Below the pieces are notes generated by a model. The model was not told the origin of the DNA and made no database searches. It was given only the letters and a program-made list of their open reading frames with translations. A stretch of DNA of 64,000 nt from Golubevia sp. BC0850 (lineage: Eukaryota; Basidiomycota; Exobasidiomycetes; Golubeviales; Golubeviaceae), in assembly GCA_012976225.1 (NCBI GenBank), contig JAAVVG010000014.1:620001-684000 (forward strand). The letters are read 5' to 3'. Each line of letters begins with the position of its first letter. Positions within the stretch are counted from its first letter, which is position 1. Both the position numbers and the translations under genes were made by a program. Below are positions 57,654 through 64,000 of the stretch, piece by piece.

Positions 57654-58480
57654 ATTCAGAAATCGAAGGAGTCTTTGGACTGAAAAGAAAGATGTCAAAG
57701 CAAAACATCGATTGTTTCTGTCGAAGGAAAATCTGGAGTTTCAAGGCGGCAAGAGGCTCGTTCGCTCTGTGTTATGCAGTCGATTTTCTCCTATTCTCCA
57801 TGTCATGTAAGAGCCAGAAAACGATTTCAGACCCTTATTGAAGTGGCTTGAAACAGAGTTTTGCTGATTTGGAATCTATTTGCTTGCTTTTGTATTTACT
57901 GACATGCTGACGAAAATCTCTCTTTCACATCTTCACTGTGTTCAGCTCTTTCTCACCCTCTCTTTTCCCCATTTTAGTAGTCATTCGACCCGCTTGTTGC
58001 TTCAGATTGAGATTACAAAGCTCGAGGGGCATCACCACGAGGTAAAAGACTTCAATTAATCTCATTCTATCATCTGTATTAAGCTCTTCATCCTTCAACA
58101 CCTCTTTTAATTCATTCTGAATTCTAACAGCACAACATTGAGCTTTACTCTAGACATCATCTTTCGAGTGTAAATCATCGTCCTCCAAAGAGAGACTGAT
58201 CTACCTTGTGAATCTTCCTCAAAACTTGGAGTATCAGAGCTTCTCTCCGATAGTCTCTTACTCTTTTCTAACTTTTCCATCTTCTCCAGTTCCGATTTGA
58301 GTCGCGCAGAGACAGGTCCCGAGCGATCCTGAACGATCGAAGCCTTCTCATCGACGCTGTCTTCTGGCAGCCATCGTCGAGGACTTAACATTCGACAGTT
58401 CTGATACAAAGATCAGTCAGAAGAGTGTACCAAGAGCAAGATTCGATGTTTCAACACAAGAGAATTACAGGTTAACTGAA
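57654..58480. other. Gene-free stretch
   Basis: About 830 bases between the MFS start and the stop of the small secreted protein. One 100-codon minus-strand frame (58107-58409) is Ser/Glu/Lys-rich but opens with GTG and has no signature. It overlaps the expected 3' UTR of the secreted-protein gene. Nothing else was seen. Confidence 0.45.
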
Positions 58481-58969
58481 TTAATAGTTGGTGCAAGCGC
58501 ATCCCTTTGGAGGACAAGCGAAACCTGAGTCGAGATAAGTAGAAAGATGGAGTGGCAAAAGTCAGATCGTCAGAAGTCATCTCTATGAGGCATGAGGCCG
58601 TCTAATCATCCTCACTCACTTGGGAAGGGTACACATCCAGAGTAGTTATCAGCATCACAATTCCTACCCCTCGCTCCGCAATCTAAGAGGAGAAAAGTCG
58701 GGCGATTAGTAGCTGACTGAAACAAACGTTATATCTCTCTAGACTCGCTCTAGGATACTGACTTGTGTATTCACATGGACCAGTATATGGCTCGTAGACT
58801 CCGTATTGCCTGGGAAATGGAATGTCTGGTGAGCGAGAAGAGACGATTGGCGGCCTGCGAGCGCGAGTGTAACTCACTTTTCGCAATCAGTTTGAGCAGA
58901 AACTGAACCGGTCATGGAAGTTAGAGCAAAGGTGGTGGCGAAGACTACTGCTAGGAATTTGAAGTTCAT
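58481..58969 (-). CDS. Small secreted cysteine-rich protein, eight Cys
   Basis: Family not recognised. Four tiny exons (58969-58878, 58809-58763, 58682-58620, 58524-58481) join in phase and give 81 residues. The N-terminus MNFKFLAVVFATTFALTSM has the form of a signal peptide, with probable cleavage after SVSA, near residue 25. The mature part has eight Cys, all consistent with four disulfides, spaced C-x13-C-x4-C-x6-C-x7-C-x7-C-x4-C-x-C. It is rich in Tyr, Gly and Pro and has no free charge clusters, as in small secreted proteins of plant- or insect-associated basidiomycetes; an effector or a hydrophobin-unrelated surface role is conjecture. The hydrophobin CC doublets are absent. A TATA box lies about 100 bases upstream. 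Simple ORF finding misses it because no exon exceeds 92 nt. Confidence 0.8.
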
Positions 58970-59064
58970 GATTGAAGTTGAAAAGGTTCGAGGTGAAGTA
59001 GAGGTTGAAAGAGGCTGGAAATGTGGAGATTGTTTAGGATAAATATCGAAGGACGACCTCCCCT

Positions 59065-59072
59065 CTTATATA
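59065..59072 (-). promoter_or_regulatory. TATA box
   Basis: TATATAAG on the minus strand, 96 bases before the ATG of the eight-Cys secreted protein. Confidence 0.7.
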
Positions 59073-59347
59073 CTTTCCTTCTTCTCTATCACGATGTGAA
59101 ATACGGGCACATCGTAGACTTTTCAAGAAGTATAGCGCATCCTTGTATCTTCTGGGTTCGACAATTCTATCTTTGACCGTTCGCTGCGTGCATGGGCCTT
59201 GGCAGCTGATCGCCTTCCCGAAGAAGTCTTTCGTAGATCACTTCCAACTTCGCCTTCTATTCCTGTCGTCGTCATGATCCTATTAATGCAAAGCGAAGCT
59301 GTAAAGACTAAAGAAATGGTTAGGAAAAGAGATCTCTTGATCGAATC

Positions 59348-61071
59348 TCAAGCAGTCAACAATTTTTTCCCACTTCCACCGCCTTTCTTCTTGCCTCCAC
59401 CTTTCTTCCCCCGTTTGCCTCCGTCAAATTCAACAGTCCCATGTTCCCTAATCTCCTCCCTGCCCATATTTTCATGCCCTTCTGCCCAACAGGAACTGCA
59501 ATAAGGATCGTAATCACAGCCTTTACATTTGATGCTGCTATCCTCATTGCAAATCACACACCAGTCGTCTGGATTCTCCTCTTCTTCTGACTCCTCTTTC
59601 TTGAGATTTTGAAGACGAGCTTGGGAAGTTGCTTCAAAAGACCCAGGTTCTAGAGAATTTGCGCTTAGCTTGACCAGCTTGGAGAAGGGAGTTAAATCCA
59701 CGTTTGCGAGATCTGAATGGTCGTCTCCGCCGCCACTAGAGTTGAAAGTTGGATCTGAGGTTGGAGCTGAAGGCAGAGAGGAGAATGGAGCTGATTCGTC
59801 ACTATCCTCATCTTCATCCAGTTCGTTAATATGCACATTTGAAGTCGAGACTTTAGTTGAAGAGATTGAGTCCGGAGAAGATGCAAAAGAGGTTGGTACT
59901 GAAGGTAAATAGACGCTGCTCTTGGACAGCTCAGCTTTAGCACTTTGATCTGATTGGACCGGCGCCGGTTTCTTGATGAGAGGGGATTTGATGTTAGACT
60001 GAAGTTTCGAAAATCTAGCGGCTAAATCTGAAATCGAGTCGTGAGCAGACTGAGAACCCCTCGAAACGTCACTTCTTCCTTTAGTTGGAGACCTTGGGAT
60101 TGTTTTAAAAGGTTCCAGATCTTCCAGCATGGCGTTCGCCAATTCGTCCTCTAAGGCTAGGTTTGAAATAGTTGAACTTCTTGAAAACGTTGGTCTCTCT
60201 TTCGGTTCTAGCACAAGAAGAGATGACTGAGGCTTGCTGTTGATTTGAGCTGAAGGTGTTGACGTTGAGATTTGAGGATCATTAATAACAGGTTCTGGAT
60301 CGTTGGGTGCTGTGAAAGAAGAAGCAACCTCGGGAGTTGAAGGAACTTGATCTCTAACAGTCTGTACCAATTCATCAGCTTCTTTCCGTAATCTATTGGT
60401 TTCGGCCATGTAATCAAATGCTTCATCCTCTTCATCCTCTGATTCTTCAGTTCGCTTGTCCACCTCTAATTCATCATTATCTTCTGCATCTTCTTGGTCA
60501 CTCTCTATATCTTCCACTCTCCCGAACAGCCTCTCTCCAGGCCCTAGATCGCTCTTCGCTTGCTTTTTCTCGATCTCGACCTCTCTAAAAGTGCTTTTTA
60601 ACAGATTTTGAACCTCCTCGTGATCGTCTTTAGCCGCAGAGTCTTTGAAATCCTGGAGGAAGTTGGAACCAAGAAGGGAATGAAGGTTCGTACTTGGAGT
60701 GTCTTTCTCCAGACCGGTAGATCTTGCAGAGCCGAGAGGGGCAGAGGATGGATTGAGAGCTCTTAAACGAGATTCTAAGACTGAATCGATGTCCGAGTAA
60801 CAAGTGTCGGGAGATAAAGGATCGTTGAAGGTCGAAGACGAAGAGGGGAGAGCAGACGCGACCGAATTCTGTTGGTTTGAGTTGCTGCTGAAAAGAGATG
60901 AATGAATGTAGAGATAGGTTGATTTAAACCTGAGCCAAAGACTAACAGAAGGGCGAGAAGAGAGAAAGATAGGGTGGAAAGGATTGAGACTCACTTGCTG
61001 GAAGAAGGACGTAGAGCTGGATTCTCCTGTTGTCTCCGCAATTGAGCTAATCTCTCTTTGAGATCTGTCAT
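59348..61071 (-). CDS. ANCHR/ZFYVE19-like B-box zinc protein
   Basis: Two exons (61071-60995, 60887-59348) sum to 538 residues. The C-terminal module WCVICNEDSSIKCKGCDYDPYCSSCWAEGH resembles the B-box-like zinc site of animal ANCHR/ZFYVE19, which delays abscission when chromatin remains in the bridge. The N-terminus (MTDLKERLAQLRRQ) begins a short basic helix. The FYVE finger of the animal protein is absent. The middle is acidic and Ser-rich (FGRVEDIESDQEDAEDNDELE), with a helix LRKEADELVQTVRDQV that could be a MIM1-like ESCRT-binding segment. The end is a Gly/Lys tail (KKGGGKKKGGG). The family call is by the zinc module; role in fungi is inference. Confidence 0.7.
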
Positions 61072-61243
61072 GATGTGAACTTCAATTGGAATCGAACTCG
61101 TTGAAGTTTGGGTGAAATGTTCAAAGAGAGAAAGGTCTTGAATCAAAATCCTCCTTCAACTTCTGACTTCTGATCCTCCGCTATAACAATCTTCGCCATT
61201 CATCGAATCCAACCTGAATCGACTCGAAATCAAGACTTCAAGT
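61072..61243. promoter_or_regulatory. Divergent promoter of the ANCHR-like gene and MGR2
   Basis: 172 bases between the two start codons, no TATA box seen. Confidence 0.45.
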
Positions 61244-62362
61244 ATGGCAAGTTTCTCTACCCAGCGTCAACAGCCTCAATCACAGCCTCAGCAAGTCGTA
61301 GTGGCTCCTCCGGCTCAGAGTGTTGCTTCAAAGTGTTAGTTCAACAATCAGATCTCCATCTTCAACCTATCTCTCCTACTAGACCCTCTTCTGTTGCTGA
61401 CTCAATAACGCTCAAATTCACTATCTTCTCCCCTCTGTATCTCGATCCACTTTGACAACAAATCTGGATCTCTCCACCTCGATCTTCTCATCTCGTAAAA
61501 TGAACACTACTCTGCTCTGATGGATCGGAATGGGCAGTGAAGATGGGAGCTGTGATGGGAACAGGTGTAGGATTGACGATCGGTTTCATTGGAGGTTCTC
61601 TACAGATCTTGAGGTGAGTATTCTACCTTGGATCAGCTTGTCAGCTCGAGGGGAATAGAAGCAAGCCAAGATATCGAAGAGGAGGCTCAGTCAAACAGCA
61701 CAGGTGGTCAGGAGAGACATCATCATCCATTATTGGAAATGACTACAGCAAAAGCAGTCGCTCTTCGTCAAACATTGTACGAGCTAGAACTAGGGGGGAG
61801 GAGCTGAGCATTCGACCCTTCAGAAGCTTGTCTCTCAGCTCAGGCTTCCTGGATAGCGTACAATCGTTCTCTCAAAATCGTCTATAGAGAACAGTAACAG
61901 AGTAGCTCGGTCAGCTTAGCGTCAAGGCAGGGCGAGGATTTCCAGGCCTAGTTCCTTCTTGATCTTCCCTTCCCTTTCCTGGACTCTGACTTCTCCACCC
62001 CACACCCTCTACCAACTTCACAGAGCTGGACCAGGACCTAGAGGAGCTCTGGCAACTCTATCACAATTCATGCTGACCAGTGCTGCCACATTCGGGTGAG
62101 TTAGCTTGTTGTCTTTCCACTCCTCTCGTCTTTCCCCCACCTTCAGATCAAATCTGGATTGCTTCTAACAACCTTTTGCCCCTTTGCATCACTGGTCAAT
62201 AATTGAATCAGGTTCTTCATGTCTATCGGAACCGTCATCCGAACTGAATCCTCCCAGTCTCCAGAAGTAGAAGCCAGATGGAATGAGCTTTCAAATCAAA
62301 GAAGAATCACTGTCTTGCCAAGTGCACTCAGGAATAAATTTGAAGAAAGGAGGAGGTTTTAG
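61244..62362 (+). CDS. MGR2: TIM23-associated protein MGR2 (ROMO1 homologue)
   Basis: Small inner-membrane protein that gates lateral release from the TIM23 translocase. Four exons (61244-61334, 61538-61613, 62024-62095, 62212-62362) sum to 129 residues. The Gln-rich N-terminus ends at SKLKMGAVMGTGVGLTIGFIGG, the first helix with the diagnostic KMGA entry. The second helix reads FMLTSAATFGFFMSIGTVIR after a GPRGAL loop. Both helices carry Gly zippers. The C-terminal 37 residues are hydrophilic and Arg/Glu-rich, as in fungal Mgr2 compared with shorter ROMO1. The first donor is GTTAGT, chosen because it gives the KLKMG join in frame. The second intron is long (410 nt). Confidence 0.93.
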
Positions 62363-62604
62363 TTTGGAGCAGTGGTCTACTGAGAGGAGATGATGGAGTG
62401 ATTTCGCAGAGATGATGAAGTGCCTTCTACATAATTGATGCCGATTTTTTCCTTTTCTTTTTTTCTTCTACTCTTTTGCTTGATCTCGCTTTTTCACAAT
62501 CAATAGTGAAGATAGCCGCGCTTGCAATGACTGATATTGCAAAGTTCTGAAGGTGATAAGATACAAGAGGAGGGGGCAACAGAGGGAGAAACAGAGAGTG
62601 GAGA

Positions 62605-64000
62605 TCATTGGAAGTCGAAACCCGAAGCAGCGAGAGCCACGACCATGTCTTGATCCTGCAGTCCAGAGGATGAGATGAGACAGCAAAAAGGGGCGAAGGA
62701 AAAGCAGGGGTCAGAGAGGGTTAGAACGGTGGAATGGAAAGGGACGAGCTGGGAAGACGAGACTGAGAAGAGTTATTTGGTCAATGTTACTCACCAGATA
62801 AGAAGAAATGTTGATTTGATCGTTGAGACCCTGATTGAAAGATGAAGAAAGATAAGAAGAGAATGAGTCGATTTGCGTCAGCACAGATTCGAGTCGATAC
62901 GACTCCCCACGCTTCCCATTCAGGCTAACTCACCTTTCTCCTTCTTGTTTTGAGAACGAAATCTCTAGCCAAAGCTAAAGGAGGTGCCGGTTCAAGAGGT
63001 CTCAATTTGATCGAGGTATCCAAAGGATCACCAGGAACCACTTCCCAATGATGAAACATTTGAAGACAGAAAGCTTGACCTTGAGTATGAACTCTAAGAT
63101 CCGTTTCGAATCCATTAGCATCCATTACTGGAATATAAGCTTTGACAGTAAAGAGAGGAGTTCCAGCTTTTGGAGAATCTTGAACTACATGACCTCTTCT
63201 TCGAGCCAAAACTGTATAGACAGCAGCTACGCAATCTTGAGGAGCTTGAACTTCTACGTAATAGATAGGTTCCATTAATCGAGGAGAAGCCATTAGTAGA
63301 GCTGCATAGCATACCCTTCTGGCAGTTGGAATGATTTGACCTCCTCCTCGATTGATAGGTTCTGGCGCTAGAGAACAATCTAAAATCCTGAACTTGACTC
63401 CTCTAATCGGTTCGTCACATAGAGGACCTTCTCGAGATCCCCATTGGAAACCTTGTTTGATGGATTCTCGGATGCTGTAGAGCATTTTCTTGTCCACTTC
63501 GGAAGGGAGAGTATCGTCCACCAGGATGTTAGGTCCATTGTCTTCTGGTCCGAAAGCCCAGACCGATCGCGAGGCGAGGAGATCCCAACCATACGTCTAA
63601 GCGAAGGAGAAGGAGGAAGCGAAAAGATGAGCGAGGGAGATGGCAGCTCGAGAAAAGAGAAGCTAGAATTCGATCGTTCCTTCGAAACTCACCTCCTGAA
63701 GATGTTTTCCTAACTCCCTAGGCGGCATCTTGATGTTGATCTTCCCACTCTCGATATCTTCAGCTAGGCCCTTCTCTAGCGGTTCGGCAATGATCGTGAG
63801 TTTGTTCCTGGAAGAAGAAAGGTCGGGGAAACGGAAAAGACGAGATAAGCATTTGAATCATCCAAATCTATCCCACCATCTCAATCAGTACTCACTTCTT
63901 GTTAGGAGTCATACCATAACATTTGACCGCACTGGTCTCAACAACAGTTTCAGCAAACCTAACCACAGGATCACTAACTTTGATTTCAATTTCCGAGAAC
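62605..64000 (-). CDS. SNU114: U5 snRNP GTPase SNU114 (EFTUD2), 3' part
   Basis: EF-2-like GTPase that controls Brr2 in spliceosome activation. Only the C-terminal part is in the window; the 5' end runs off at 64000. Visible exons carry, in protein order, [34 protein letters not shown], the long segment with [74 protein letters not shown] and [14 protein letters not shown], then a 36-nt exon (62830-62795, [12 protein letters not shown]) and the last exon (62655-62605) ending GFDFQ. These match domains III to V of Snu114 and not EF-2 itself, as shown by the [10 protein letters not shown] and [11 protein letters not shown] tail. Confidence 0.95.

Noticed and set aside
58107-58409. 100-codon Ser/Glu-rich minus-strand ORF
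   Set aside because: Starts with GTG, has no signature, and lies where the 3' UTR of the eight-Cys gene is expected.
1-64000. Transposons, LTR elements, viral remains, CRISPR arrays
   Set aside because: No terminal repeats, reverse transcriptase, integrase, transposase or capsid-like frames were seen on either strand.

Overview
The window is nuclear DNA of a fungus, most likely a basidiomycete. Genes lie close together on both strands. Nearly every gene is cut by several short introns, mostly with GTGAGT donors, and several families are typical of basidiomycetes: a WDR26-type GID7, a CAAX-ended G-gamma, a long-tailed ATG14 and an ANCHR-like B-box protein. Base composition is moderate (not the very GC-rich red yeasts), so I suggest Pucciniomycotina or a relative, but the exact lineage cannot be read from this window. 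I saw no transposon, rRNA, tRNA or CRISPR array.

Layout. 1-13.6 kb: a divergent Cdc20/Cdh1-family APC/C activator (-), the G-protein gamma subunit (+), GID7/WDR26 (+), an RraA-like aldolase family gene (-) and CreC/WDR20 (+). 13.6-16.2 kb: a long gene-free stretch, then a TATA-driven secreted protein of unknown family. 16.7-27.5 kb: CCT4 (-) and UFD1 (+) share a short divergent promoter, followed by ATG14 (-) and COQ1 (+) in the same arrangement. 28-37 kb: a NAPE-PLD-like metallo-hydrolase and NUP192 in tandem on the minus strand, only about 11 bp apart. 37-47.3 kb: a small protein possibly of the DUF6924 type, an unrecognised membrane protein, TAP42, an amino-acid/choline permease and splicing factor SF3A3/Prp9. 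47.4-57.7 kb: NUP133, an arrestin-like PPxY adaptor, a doubtful small ORF and an MFS transporter. 58.4-64 kb: a small eight-cysteine secreted protein, an ANCHR-like protein, MGR2/ROMO1 and the 3' part of SNU114.

Themes. Most genes are housekeeping. Ubiquitin control recurs (APC/C activator, GID7 E3 subunit, CreC deubiquitinase partner, UFD1, arrestin adaptor), as do nuclear pores (NUP192, NUP133) and the spliceosome (SF3A3, SNU114). They are not obviously co-regulated, although several pairs share divergent promoters of roughly 100-300 bp. The two secreted-protein genes stand apart: both have a clear TATA box and neither matches a family I know. I checked exon joins by translating across each splice site. 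For most genes the exon lengths sum to an exact multiple of three; exceptions (GID7, NUP133, SNU114) are noted in their entries.
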